A stretch of 64,000 bases of DNA from Pseudomonas iridis. Lineage in GTDB: Bacteria; Pseudomonadota; Gammaproteobacteria; Pseudomonadales; Pseudomonadaceae. The notes beneath the pieces are model-generated. The model searched no databases, was not told the origin of the DNA, and saw only the letters and a program-made list of their open reading frames with translations. The stretch lies in the NCBI RefSeq assembly GCF_017980685.1, contig NZ_JACXXO010000002.1, forward strand, positions 186,001 to 250,000, in the 5' to 3' direction. The position numbers and the translations under genes are program-made. Below are positions 53,587 to 62,129 of this stretch, piece after piece (positions within the stretch are counted from its first letter, which is position 1; the number at the start of each line of letters is the position of its first letter).

Positions 53587-53673
53587 GTGGGAACGAGCCT
53601 GCTCGCGAAGAGGGCGTGTCAGTTAACGAAAATGTTGCTGATACACCGCTTTCGCGAGCAGGCTCGCTCCCAC
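53587..53673. repeat. REP doublet between blc and hutF
   Basis: GTGGGAACGAGCCTGCTCGCG and its inverted partner, about 87 bp, in a convergent intergenic region. Confidence 0.88.
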
Positions 53674-53687
53674 ATTTTTGTTTCGTG

Positions 53688-55052
53688 TCAGCCGAGGAGG
53701 TCGCGCAGGACCTGGATGAAGGCACGCGCACTGTCCTCTTCGCCGGCATGCCGGCCATCACGCACAACCCACTGGCCATTGACCAGCACATCACGCACCT
53801 GACGATCACCGCCAGCAAACAACCAGCGATTCAAAATCCCGTCCCCACTCGCCGTCGCCAGATACGGATCGTTGCCATCGAGCACAATCCAGTCAGCGCG
53901 CTTGCCGACTTCCAGCGCACCAATCGGCTGCCCCAATGCCTGAGCGCCGCCGTCCAGCGCCGCGTCGTACAACGTGCGTCCGACCATCGGCTGATCCGCG
54001 CCATACAAACGGTTACGCCGCTGATCACGCAAACGCTGGCCGTATTCCAGCCAACGCAATTCCTCGACCACGCTCAGCGACACATGGCTGTCAGAGCCGA
54101 TACCCATGCGCCCGCCCTGAGCCATGAAATCCACTGCCGGGAAAATCCCGTCGCCCAGGTTGGCTTCGGTGGTCAGGCACAGGCCGGCGATGGCGCGACT
54201 CTTGGCCATCAGCGTGACTTCTTCCGGGTTGGCGTGAGTGGCGTGGACCAGGCACCAGCGCTGATCGACTTCAGTGTTTTCATACAGCCATTGCAGCGGG
54301 CGGCGACCGCTCCAGCTCAGGCAGTCGTCGACTTCCTTCTGTTGTTCGGCGATGTGAATGTGCACCGGGCATTGCTTGTCACTGGCCGCCAGGACTTCGC
54401 TGATCTGCTGCGGGGTCACCGCGCGCAACGAGTGGAAACACAGACCCAGTGATTGCGCCTTTTGCTGCGCCAACAAGGGCTGCAAACGCGATTGCAGATT
54501 CAGGTAGTTTTCGGTGCTGTTGATAAATCGGCGCTGGCCGTCGTTTGGCGTCTGGCCGCCGAAACCGGCGTGGCTGTAGAGCACCGGTAGCAGGGTCAAG
54601 CCGATGCCGCTTTCGCTGGCAGCCTGACTGATGCGCAACGCCAGTTCCGCCGGATCGGCATAAGGCTGACCATTGCTGTCATGGTGAACATAGTGAAACT
54701 CAGCGACCGAGGTGTAACCGGCCTTGAGCATTTCGATGTACAGCTGACGGGCGATCACGCCGAGCTGATCCGGGCTGATTTTTCCGACGAGGCGATACAT
54801 CAGGTCGCGCCAGGTCCAGAAACTGTCATTGGGATTGCCGGCAACTTCCGCCAGGCCGGCCATCGCTCGCTGAAAAGCGTGGGAGTGTAGGTTGGGCATT
54901 CCCGGCAGCAACGGACCGCTCAACCGTTCGGCGCCATCTGCGGTGGAATCGGCCTGGATTTGGGTCAGCAGGCCATCGGCGCTGACCTCAAGACGTACAT
55001 TATTGGCCCATCCGTTAGGCAGCAGCGCGCGTTCGGCAAAGAAGGCGGACAT
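53688..55052 (-). CDS. hutF: Formimidoylglutamate deiminase
   Basis: A 454-residue amidohydrolase that converts N-formimino-L-glutamate to N-formyl-L-glutamate and ammonia in the five-step histidine pathway of pseudomonads. Zn ligands are in NLHSHAFQRAM, HIHIAEQQKEVDDC and VHATHANPEE, and the catalytic Asp in GIGSDSHVSLSVVEELR. It is divergent from hutC, with a HutC-type operator between them. Its presence means this organism uses the HutF/HutG route rather than HutG formiminoglutamase. Confidence 0.96.
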   Translation of the reverse strand: MSAFFAERALLPNGWANNVRLEVSADGLLTQIQADSTADGAERLSGPLLPGMPNLHSHAFQRAMAGLAEVAGNPNDSFWTWRDLMYRLVGKISPDQLGVIARQLYIEMLKAGYTSVAEFHYVHHDSNGQPYADPAELALRISQAASESGIGLTLLPVLYSHAGFGGQTPNDGQRRFINSTENYLNLQSRLQPLLAQQKAQSLGLCFHSLRAVTPQQISEVLAASDKQCPVHIHIAEQQKEVDDCLSWSGRRPLQWLYENTEVDQRWCLVHATHANPEEVTLMAKSRAIAGLCLTTEANLGDGIFPAVDFMAQGGRMGIGSDSHVSLSVVEELRWLEYGQRLRDQRRNRLYGADQPMVGRTLYDAALDGGAQALGQPIGALEVGKRADWIVLDGNDPYLATASGDGILNRWLFAGGDRQVRDVLVNGQWVVRDGRHAGEEDSARAFIQVLRDLLG

Positions 55053-55078
55053 GGTTCAGCACCCCATCGTGTGTTATT

Positions 55079-55088
55079 TGTATATACA
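55079..55088. promoter_or_regulatory. HutC-type operator between hutF and hutC
   Basis: TGTATATACA is a perfect palindrome of the form TGTA-N2-TACA, the same core as the site at the hutU promoter, with further TATATACATATACAG symmetry around it. It would let HutC repress hutF and its own operon. Confidence 0.7.
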
Positions 55089-55158
55089 TATACAGACGTT
55101 TGCCTGCCCGGTAAACTCCGGCAAGCTAGCAACCTCTACCGACGAACAAGGATCCACC

Positions 55159-55908
55159 GTGCCGACTCCGCCTCCAGTTTCCCCGTTGGCCGCGAACATG
55201 GGCGATAGTCCGGCGCCCTTGTACGCTCGCGTCAAACAGATGATCACCCAGCAGATCGACAGCGGTAACTGGCCGCCGCACTACCGCGTGCCGTCCGAGA
55301 GCGAACTGGTCAATCAGCTCGGTTTCAGCCGCATGACCATCAATCGCGCGCTGCGCGAGATGACCGCCGACGGCCTGCTGGTGCGTATGCAAGGCGTCGG
55401 CACCTTCGTCGCCGAGCCGAAGAGCCAGTCCGCGCTGTTTGAAGTGCATAACATCGCCGATGAAATCGCCTCCCGCGGTCATCGCCACACCTGCCAGGTC
55501 ATCACCCTCGAAGAAGAGGCTGCCGGTTCCGAGCGCGCACTGGCGCTGGACATGCGCGAAGGGCAAAAGGTATTTCACTCGCTGATCGTGCATTACGAGA
55601 ACGATATTGCGGTGCAAATCGAAGACCGTTTCGTCAACGCGCTGGTCGCCCCGGAATACCTCAAGCAGGACTTCACCCTGCAAACGCCATACGCCTATCT
55701 GAACCAGGTTGCGCCGCTGACTGAGGGCGAGCATGTGGTCGAAGCAATCCTGGCCGAAGCGTCCGAGTGCAAATTGCTGCAGATCGAAAAAGGCGAGCCA
55801 TGCCTGCTGATCCGCCGTCGCACGTGGTCGGGCCGTCAGCCGGTGACCGCTGCGCGCCTGATTCACCCCGGTTCCCGTCATCGTCTGGAAGGTCGGTTCC
55901 ATAAATAG
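55159..55908 (+). CDS. hutC: Histidine utilization repressor HutC (GntR family)
   Basis: A 249-residue regulator with an N-terminal GntR winged helix (about residues 20-85: PLYARVKQMITQQIDSGNWPPHYRVPSESELVNQLGFSRMTINRALREMTADGLL) and a C-terminal UTRA ligand domain that binds urocanate, the inducer. The GTG at 55159 follows AAGGA and gives the usual length; an ATG at 55198 would shorten the N-terminus. It is divergent from hutF and 9 bp before hutD. Operators resembling its target lie upstream of hutF/hutC and hutU. Confidence 0.96.
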   Translation: MPTPPPVSPLAANMGDSPAPLYARVKQMITQQIDSGNWPPHYRVPSESELVNQLGFSRMTINRALREMTADGLLVRMQGVGTFVAEPKSQSALFEVHNIADEIASRGHRHTCQVITLEEEAAGSERALALDMREGQKVFHSLIVHYENDIAVQIEDRFVNALVAPEYLKQDFTLQTPYAYLNQVAPLTEGEHVVEAILAEASECKLLQIEKGEPCLLIRRRTWSGRQPVTAARLIHPGSRHRLEGRFHK

Positions 55909-55917
55909 AGAGCATAA

Positions 55918-56487
55918 ATGAGTTCACTGAAAGTCCTACGTGCCGAAGGCTATCCGCGCATGCCGTGGAAAAACGGCGGCGGCAGCACTGAAGAAATCAC
56001 CCGTGACGCTGGCGCTGGCCTCGACGGTTTCGGCTGGCGTCTGTCGATTGCCGACATCGCCGAGTCCGGCGGTTTTTCGAGCTTTGCCGGTTACCAGCGG
56101 GTGATTACCGTGTTGCAGGGTGACGGTATGACCCTGTGCGTCGACGGCGACGATACTCCGCCACTGTTACCGCTCGACCCCTTTGCCTTTAGCGGCGAGA
56201 GCCAGGTTTCCTGCACCTTGCTCGGTGGGGCGATTCGCGACTTCAACCTGATCTATGCGCCGCAGCGTTACAGCGCGCGGTTGCAGTGGCTGGATGGCGA
56301 GCAACGGTTTTTCAGTTCGGCGGGGACGTTGCTGGTGTTCAGTGTCAGTGAGTTGCTTGAAGTTGTGGTCGGTGAGAAGACTGCACAACTTGGCCGTCAT
56401 GATTGCCTGCAATTGGACGGTAACAACGGGCTGGCTGAAGTCGCCTTGAATGCCTCGTGCTGCGTGATCGAACTGACTGCGCGCTGA
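55918..56487 (+). CDS. hutD: HutD/Ves family protein
   Basis: A 189-residue cupin-fold protein. LRAEGYPRMPWKNGGGSTEEITRDAG is the HutD/Ves signature at the start, followed by WRLSIADIAESGGFSSFAGYQRVITVLQGDGM. HutD is thought to set an upper limit on hut activity, perhaps by binding formylglutamate; this is known from P. fluorescens work rather than visible here. It lies 9 bp after hutC, forming the hutCD operon. Confidence 0.95.
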   Translation: MSSLKVLRAEGYPRMPWKNGGGSTEEITRDAGAGLDGFGWRLSIADIAESGGFSSFAGYQRVITVLQGDGMTLCVDGDDTPPLLPLDPFAFSGESQVSCTLLGGAIRDFNLIYAPQRYSARLQWLDGEQRFFSSAGTLLVFSVSELLEVVVGEKTAQLGRHDCLQLDGNNGLAEVALNASCCVIELTAR

Positions 56488-56499
56488 TTCAAATAACCT

Positions 56500-56580
56500 C
56501 AAAAGATCGCAGCCTTCGGCAGCTCCTACAGTGGGATTGATGTACACCCTGTAGGAGCTGCCGAAGGCTGCGATCTTTTG
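56500..56580. repeat. Repeat doublet of the GATCGCAGCCTTCGGCAGCTCCTACAG type
   Basis: The left arm CAAAAGATCGCAGCCTTCGG and the right arm CCGAAGGCTGCGATCTTTTG are exact complements, extended by GCAGCTCCTACAG / CTGTAGGAGCTGC. A shorter relative is at 58621. Confidence 0.9.
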
Positions 56581-56601
56581 CTTTTGGGGTGTTCCCAACC
56601 A

Positions 56602-56656
56602 CGCACCAACTTGTTACCGAACGCCCCAGCGTGGCGCAAAACCCCACTTACGTAAC
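56602..56656 (+). promoter_or_regulatory. Candidate CbrB/NtrC enhancer sites for hutU
   Basis: GTTAC at 56613-56617 and GTAAC at 56652-56656 (within TTACGTAAC) are inverted boxes of the sort used by CbrB. CGCACCAACTTGTTACC at 56602-56618 also matches 12 of 17 NtrC consensus positions. Both are 115-170 bp upstream of the sigma54 element. Confidence 0.45.
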
Positions 56657-56770
56657 ATCCCTCGATCTCGCCAAACCATTCTCTCGAAAAATTTCATCAT
56701 CGCCAGAACCCTTGATTCAGGCGATCTCCAGCCGTGTCAGCGATTTTTCTTGAACACCCCGTCACCAAGT

Positions 56771-56786
56771 TGGCCGCTTGATTGCA
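56771..56786 (+). promoter_or_regulatory. Sigma54 promoter of the hutU operon
   Basis: TGGCCGCTTGATTGCA matches TGGC-N7-TTGCA with correct GG/GC spacing. Transcription is predicted near 56797, inside the HutC operator. Confidence 0.82.
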
Positions 56787-56790
56787 TATG

Positions 56791-56804
56791 CTTGTATGTA
56801 CAAG
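56791..56804. promoter_or_regulatory. HutC operator at the hutU promoter
   Basis: CTTGTATGTACAAG is a palindrome (CTTGTA / TACAAG) with the TGTA-N2-TACA core, overlapping the predicted transcription start, so bound HutC would block the promoter. Confidence 0.82.
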
Positions 56805-56923
56805 TAAAGACGTATGCGTATGAGTCCGCAGCGTCCACTGATTCGCTTGTCGCGCATTGATGCGCACAGGCTGCTTGCCCACTGCCAGGGTTGGTTTGAA
56901 TTGATCGCTGAGGAGTCTTTTTC

Positions 56924-58612
56924 GTGACTGACAATACCCAGAAACCTACAAAGCACCGTGACGTCGAAATCCGTGCCGCCCGCGGCAACAAGCTGACCGC
57001 CAAGAGCTGGCTGACCGAAGCGCCGTTGCGCATGCTGATGAACAACCTCGACCCGGAAGTCGCCGAGAACCCGAAAGAGCTGGTGGTTTATGGCGGCATC
57101 GGTCGCGCCGCGCGTAACTGGGAGTGCTACGACAAGATCGTCGAGAGCCTGACCAACCTGAATGACGACGAGACCCTGCTGGTGCAATCCGGCAAGCCGG
57201 TCGGCGTGTTCAAGACCCACAGCAACGCCCCGCGCGTCCTGATCGCCAACTCCAACCTCGTACCGCACTGGGCGAGCTGGGAACACTTCAACGAACTCGA
57301 CGCCAAAGGCCTGGCCATGTACGGCCAGATGACTGCCGGCAGCTGGATCTACATCGGCAGCCAGGGCATCGTTCAAGGCACCTACGAAACCTTCGTTGAG
57401 GCCGGTCGTCAGCACTACAACGACAACCTCACCGGCAAGTGGGTCCTGACCGCCGGTCTGGGCGGCATGGGTGGCGCTCAGCCTCTGGCCGCGACCCTGG
57501 CCGGCGCCTGCTCGCTGAACATCGAATGCCAGCAGGTCAGCATCGATTTCCGCCTGAAAAGCCGTTACGTCGACGAGCAAGCTACTGACCTCGACGACGC
57601 GCTGGCGCGCATCGCCAAATACACCAAAGAAGGCAAAGCGATCTCCATCGCCCTGCTGGGCAACGCGGCGGAAATCCTGCCGGAACTGGTCAAGCGCGGC
57701 GTGCGCCCGGACATGGTCACCGACCAGACCAGCGCCCACGATCCACTCAACGGCTACCTGCCGGCCGGCTGGACCTGGGACGAATACCGCGCCCGTGCCA
57801 AGACCGAACCGGCCGCTGTGATCAAAGCGGCCAAGCAGTCGATGGCCGTGCACGTCAGAGCGATGCTGGAATTCCAGAAGCAAGGCATTCCGACCTTCGA
57901 CTACGGCAACAACATCCGTCAGATGGCGCAGGAAGAAGGCGTCGAGAACGCGTTCGACTTCCCGGGTTTCGTGCCGGCTTACATCCGTCCGCTGTTCTGC
58001 CGTGGCATCGGCCCGTTCCGCTGGGCGGCGCTGTCGGGTGATCCGCAAGACATCTACAAAACCGACGCCAAGGTCAAAGAGCTGATCCCGGACGACGCCC
58101 ACCTGCACAACTGGCTGGACATGGCCCGCGAGCGCATCAGCTTCCAGGGTCTGCCGGCACGTATCTGCTGGGTTGGCCTGGGCCTGCGCGCCAAGCTCGG
58201 TCTGGCCTTCAACGAAATGGTTCGCAGCGGTGAATTGTCCGCACCGATCGTGATCGGTCGCGACCACCTCGACTCCGGCTCGGTCGCCAGCCCGAACCGC
58301 GAAACCGAATCGATGCAGGACGGTTCCGACGCTGTGTCCGACTGGCCATTGCTCAACGCTCTGCTCAACACCGCGAGCGGCGCGACCTGGGTTTCCCTGC
58401 ACCACGGCGGCGGCGTCGGCATGGGTTTCTCGCAGCACTCGGGCATGGTGATTGTCTGCGACGGCACCGACGAAGCGGCCGAGCGAATCGCCCGCGTGCT
58501 GCATAACGACCCGGCCACCGGTGTCATGCGTCACGCCGACGCCGGTTACCAGATCGCCATCGACTGCGCGAAGGAACAGGGCCTGAACCTGCCGATGATT
58601 ACCGGTAAATAA
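56924..58612 (+). CDS. hutU: Urocanate hydratase
   Basis: A 562-residue NAD-dependent enzyme that hydrates urocanate to imidazolone propionate. [24 protein letters not shown] near residue 52, the NAD-binding [18 protein letters not shown] near 180 and FPARICW-like [14 protein letters not shown] near 410 (with the conserved Cys) are clear. The GTG start is preceded by GAGGAGTC. It is the first gene of a long transcription unit (hutU, permease, hutXWV, hutH and beyond) with a sigma54 promoter and a HutC operator. Confidence 0.98.
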   Translation: MTDNTQKPTKHRDVEIRAARGNKLTAKSWLTEAPLRMLMNNLDPEVAENPKELVVYGGIGRAARNWECYDKIVESLTNLNDDETLLVQSGKPVGVFKTHSNAPRVLIANSNLVPHWASWEHFNELDAKGLAMYGQMTAGSWIYIGSQGIVQGTYETFVEAGRQHYNDNLTGKWVLTAGLGGMGGAQPLAATLAGACSLNIECQQVSIDFRLKSRYVDEQATDLDDALARIAKYTKEGKAISIALLGNAAEILPELVKRGVRPDMVTDQTSAHDPLNGYLPAGWTWDEYRARAKTEPAAVIKAAKQSMAVHVRAMLEFQKQGIPTFDYGNNIRQMAQEEGVENAFDFPGFVPAYIRPLFCRGIGPFRWAALSGDPQDIYKTDAKVKELIPDDAHLHNWLDMARERISFQGLPARICWVGLGLRAKLGLAFNEMVRSGELSAPIVIGRDHLDSGSVASPNRETESMQDGSDAVSDWPLLNALLNTASGATWVSLHHGGGVGMGFSQHSGMVIVCDGTDEAAERIARVLHNDPATGVMRHADAGYQIAIDCAKEQGLNLPMITGK

Positions 58613-58620
58613 ACGCAAAA

Positions 58621-58655
58621 CCCTGTAGGAGCAGCATGCGGCAGCTCCTACAGGG
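58621..58655 (+). other. Hairpin between hutU and the permease gene
   Basis: CCCTGTAGGAGC pairs with GCTCCTACAGGG around an 11-base loop. There is no T-tract, so it probably tunes mRNA stability rather than ending transcription. It is related to the repeat at 56500. Confidence 0.75.
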
Positions 58656-58682
58656 AATCTAACAATCCACAGAGGTTGAATC

Positions 58683-60155
58683 ATGGCTGTTGACACCGAT
58701 CGTGCAGGCAACAAACCGTTGATCGAAAGGCGTTCGATCGACTACATCCCGGAAGTGGAAAGACACGGTCGTCTGTTCAGCCAGTTCACCCTGTGGATGG
58801 GTGCCAATCTGCAGATCACCGCGATTGTCACCGGGGCCCTGGCCGTGGTGCTGGGCGGTGATGTGTTCTGGTCGTTGATCGGTCTGCTGATCGGGCAACT
58901 GCTCGGCGGTGGCGTCATGGCGCTGCATGCTGCGCAAGGACTCAAACTGGGCTTGCCGCAAATGATCTCCAGCCGCGTGCAGTTCGGTGTGTATGGCGCG
59001 GCTATCCCGATCGTGCTGGTGTGTTTGATGTACCTGGGTTTTACCGCCACCGGAACCGTGCTTTCCGGTCAGGCGCTGGGCCAGTTGTTTGGTGTCAGCG
59101 ACAGCGCCGGCATCCTGATTTTCGCCAGTGTCATCGTGTTGGTCACGGTGCTCGGTTATCGAGTGATCCACTGGATTGGCCGTGTCGCCAGCGTCATCGG
59201 CGTGATCGCTTTTGTTTTTCTGTTCTGGCGTCTGATGAATCAGACCGACGTCGGCGCACTCCTGCAAATCCGCCACTTCAGCTGGAGCAGTTTCCTGCTG
59301 GCGGTGTCGCTCGCCGCCTCCTGGCAGATCGCTTTCGGCCCGTACGTGGCTGACTATTCGCGCTACCTGCCGAGCAGCACTTCCTCGGTGAAAACCTTCT
59401 TCGCCGCGGGCGCCGGCTCGGTGATTGGCGCCCAAGCGGCGATGATCCTCGGCGTGTTCGCAGCAGCTTCGGCCAACGGTCAATTCGCCGGCCATGAAGT
59501 GGCTTACATCGTAGGTCTGGGCGGTACCGGTGCCACCGCTGCGCTACTGTACTTCAGCATCGCCTTCGGCAAAGTGACCATTTCCACGCTGAACTCCTAC
59601 GGCAGCTTCATGTGCATCGCGACCATCATCAGCGGTTTCCGTGGTCACCTGAAGGTGTCCCGCCTGCAGCGTCTTGTGTTCGTGCTGTTCATCGTCGGTG
59701 CGGCAACCCTGATCGCATTGCTCGGTCAGCATTCGTTTCTCGGGGCGTTCAAGTCTTTCATCCTGTTCCTGCTCGCCTTCTTCACGCCATGGAGCGCGAT
59801 CAACCTGGTGGACTACTACTGCATCACCCGTGAGCGCTATGACGTGCCGGCGCTGGCCGATCCGAATGGTCGCTATGGTCGCTGGAACATCCTCGGTATC
59901 AGCGTTTATGTGTTCGGCGTGCTGGTGCAGCTGCCGTTTATCTCCACCAAGTTCTACACAGGTCCCTTGGTGGCGACGCTGGGTGATGTGGATATCTCCT
60001 GGATCATCGGTCTGGTGGTGCCCGCCGCCGTGTATTACGTCTGTGCGAAAAAATGGCACAGCGCCGTACCTGATCACCTGATTCTGCCGACCGAGCGGGA
60101 CAGCGATGCACAACCTGAAAAAAGCGGGGCCAACCGTATTGCGGCGCAGGCCTGA
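58683..60155 (+). CDS. NCS1-family permease, probable urocanate transporter of the hut cluster
   Basis: A 490-residue inner-membrane carrier of the NCS1 (CodB-like cytosine/purine) family with about twelve helices. TLWMGANLQITAIVTGALAVVLGGD near residue 37 and AASWQIAFGPYVADYSRYLP near 210 are NCS1 signatures. In P. fluorescens hut clusters the gene in this position is reported as the urocanate importer (HutTu); that identity is inferred from position. It is 70 bp after hutU and in the same operon. Confidence 0.85.
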   Translation: MAVDTDRAGNKPLIERRSIDYIPEVERHGRLFSQFTLWMGANLQITAIVTGALAVVLGGDVFWSLIGLLIGQLLGGGVMALHAAQGLKLGLPQMISSRVQFGVYGAAIPIVLVCLMYLGFTATGTVLSGQALGQLFGVSDSAGILIFASVIVLVTVLGYRVIHWIGRVASVIGVIAFVFLFWRLMNQTDVGALLQIRHFSWSSFLLAVSLAASWQIAFGPYVADYSRYLPSSTSSVKTFFAAGAGSVIGAQAAMILGVFAAASANGQFAGHEVAYIVGLGGTGATAALLYFSIAFGKVTISTLNSYGSFMCIATIISGFRGHLKVSRLQRLVFVLFIVGAATLIALLGQHSFLGAFKSFILFLLAFFTPWSAINLVDYYCITRERYDVPALADPNGRYGRWNILGISVYVFGVLVQLPFISTKFYTGPLVATLGDVDISWIIGLVVPAAVYYVCAKKWHSAVPDHLILPTERDSDAQPEKSGANRIAAQA

Positions 60156-60225
60156 TTGGACGTGGACAGGGCTGGATGCCTCTTGACTGCCGTAAGCCCA
60201 ATTCATGATTAGGAGCGTCACGACA

Positions 60226-61194
60226 ATGAAATCGAACAAGACCCTGCTGACCACTTTGCTTTCCATGGGCCTGCTCGCCAGTGCCGGTGCCACCCAGGCC
60301 GCCGGTTGGTGCGAGTCAGGCAAACCGGTGAAGTTCGCCGGCCTGAACTGGGAAAGCGGCATGCTGCTGACCGACGTCATGCAAGTGGTGCTGGAGAAAG
60401 GCTACGACTGCAAGACCGACAGCCTGCCGGGCAACTCCATCACCATGGAAAACGCCCTGAGCAGCAACGACATCCAAGTGTTTGCCGAAGAGTGGGTCGG
60501 CCGCAGCGAAGTCTGGAACAAGGCCGAGAAGGCCGGCAAGGTCGTCGGTGTCGGCGCACCTGTCGTGGGCGCTATCGAAGGCTGGTACGTGCCGCGTTAT
60601 GTGATCGAAGGCGACGCCAAGCGCAAGCTTGAACCGAAAGCGCCAGACCTGAAAAACATTGCTGATCTGGCCAAGTATTCCGCCGTGTTCAAAGACGCTG
60701 AGGAGCCGGCCAAGGGCCGCTTCTACAACTGCCCGGCCGGCTGGACCTGCGAGCTGGACAACAGCGAAATGCTCAAAAGCTACGGCCTGGAAAACAGCTA
60801 CACCAACTTCCGCCCAGGCACCGGCCCGGCGCTGGATGCAGCGGTGCTGTCGAGCTACAAACGTGGCGAGCCGATTCTCTTCTACTACTGGTCGCCAACC
60901 CCGCTGATGGGTCAGGTCGATCTGGTCAAACTGGAAGAAAAACCGGGCGTCGACAAGACCGTGACGATCAAGGTCGGCCTGTCCAGGACTTTCCACGAGC
61001 AGGCCCCGGAGCTGGTGGCCGTGCTGGAAAAGGTCAACCTGCCGATCGATCTGCTGAACCAGAATCTGGGACGCATGGCGAAGGAACGTATCGAGTCGCC
61101 AAAACTGGCGAAAATCTTCCTCAAGGAACATCCTGAAGTCTGGCACGCGTGGGTCAGTGAAGACGCCGCCAAGAAAATCGACGCGGCGCTGTAG
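60226..61194 (+). CDS. hutX: Histidine ABC transporter substrate-binding protein
   Basis: A 322-residue periplasmic protein with signal peptide cleaved after TQA (near residue 25). The mature part (WCESGKPVKFAGLNWESGMLLTDVMQVVLEKGYDCKTD) belongs to the glycine betaine/OpuAC fold rather than the HisJ fold. Four cysteines (two in NCPAGWTCEL) suggest disulfides. The ATG at 60226 puts the signal at the start and has AGGAG ten bases upstream. With hutW and hutV it forms a high-affinity histidine importer; the ligand is inferred from the cluster. Confidence 0.92.
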   Translation: MKSNKTLLTTLLSMGLLASAGATQAAGWCESGKPVKFAGLNWESGMLLTDVMQVVLEKGYDCKTDSLPGNSITMENALSSNDIQVFAEEWVGRSEVWNKAEKAGKVVGVGAPVVGAIEGWYVPRYVIEGDAKRKLEPKAPDLKNIADLAKYSAVFKDAEEPAKGRFYNCPAGWTCELDNSEMLKSYGLENSYTNFRPGTGPALDAAVLSSYKRGEPILFYYWSPTPLMGQVDLVKLEEKPGVDKTVTIKVGLSRTFHEQAPELVAVLEKVNLPIDLLNQNLGRMAKERIESPKLAKIFLKEHPEVWHAWVSEDAAKKIDAAL

Positions 61195-61199
61195 GTCGA

Positions 61200-61234
61200 T
61201 ACCTCCCGGCCAACCGTGAGGCAGGCCGGGAGAT
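61200..61234 (+). other. Hairpin between hutX and hutW
   Basis: CTCCCGGCC (61203-61211) pairs with GGCCGGGAG (61224-61232). There is no T-run after it. Like the hairpin at 2897, it follows a binding-protein gene directly. Confidence 0.65.
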
Positions 61235-61277
61235 ATGCCGTCATCGCTTGATTGAGATTTCTGATTGAGAGCCGCTT

Positions 61278-62129
61278 ATGTTTCCCGAAAGCTTTACCTT
61301 TTCCATCGCCGACTGGGTCAACGGTTGGGTCGATTCGCTGGTCACCAACTATGGTGATGTGTTCCGCCAGATCTCGGACACCCTGCTGTGGGCCATCGTC
61401 AATCTCGAAGGCCTGCTGCGTGCAGCGCCTTGGTGGCTGATGCTGGCGATCGTCGGTGTCGTCGCCTGGCATGCAACGCGCAAAGTCGTGACCACGGCAG
61501 TAATCGTCGGTCTTTTGTTCCTCGTAGGCGCTGTCGGTCTGTGGGACAAACTCATGCAGACGCTGGCGCTGATGATGGTGGCGACGATCATATCGGTGCT
61601 GATCGGCATTCCGCTGGGGATTCTCTCGGCGCGCAGCAATCGCCTGCGTTCGGTACTGATGCCGCTGCTCGACATCATGCAGACCATGCCGAGTTTCGTG
61701 TACCTGATTCCGGTGCTGATGCTGTTCGGTCTGGGCAAGGTCCCGGCGATTTTCGCCACCGTGATCTACGCCGCGCCACCGTTGATTCGCCTGACCGATC
61801 TGGGCATCCGCCAGGTCGACGGCGAAGTCATGGAAGCGATCAATGCGTTCGGCGCCAACCGCTGGCAGCAACTGTTTGGCGTGCAACTGCCGCTGGCCCT
61901 GCCGAGCATCATGGCCGGGATCAACCAGACCACCATGATGGCCCTGTCGATGGTGGTGATCGCCTCGATGATCGGCGCCCGTGGCCTGGGTGAAGACGTG
62001 CTGGTGGGGATTCAGACCCTCAACGTCGGGCGCGGGCTTGAGGCCGGTCTGGCGATCGTGATTCTCGCAGTGGTCATCGACCGCATTACTCAGGCATACG
62101 GTCGGCCACGGCATGAGGTGAGCAAATGA
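61278..62129 (+). CDS. hutW: Histidine ABC transporter permease
   Basis: A 283-residue membrane subunit of the ProW/OpuAB type with about six helices. LIGIPLGILSARSNRLRSVLMPLLDIMQTMPSFVYLIPVLMLFGLGKVP and the EAA loop GEVMEAINAFGANRWQQLFGVQLP are the family hallmarks. A cytosolic N-terminal extension of about 45 residues precedes the first helix. Its stop overlaps the hutV start by 4 bp. Confidence 0.94.
   Translation: MFPESFTFSIADWVNGWVDSLVTNYGDVFRQISDTLLWAIVNLEGLLRAAPWWLMLAIVGVVAWHATRKVVTTAVIVGLLFLVGAVGLWDKLMQTLALMMVATIISVLIGIPLGILSARSNRLRSVLMPLLDIMQTMPSFVYLIPVLMLFGLGKVPAIFATVIYAAPPLIRLTDLGIRQVDGEVMEAINAFGANRWQQLFGVQLPLALPSIMAGINQTTMMALSMVVIASMIGARGLGEDVLVGIQTLNVGRGLEAGLAIVILAVVIDRITQAYGRPRHEVSK

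Larger units (their letters stand above)
56488..56923. other. hutU regulatory region
   Basis: 436 bp containing a repeat doublet (56500-56580), candidate activator sites (56602-56656), a sigma54 promoter (56771-56786) and a HutC operator (56791-56804). No gene is seen. Confidence 0.8.

Noticed and set aside
56762..58714. A 650-codon open frame antisense to hutU
   Set aside because: hutU is unambiguous and fills the region, and the antisense frame runs across the hutU promoter and operator.
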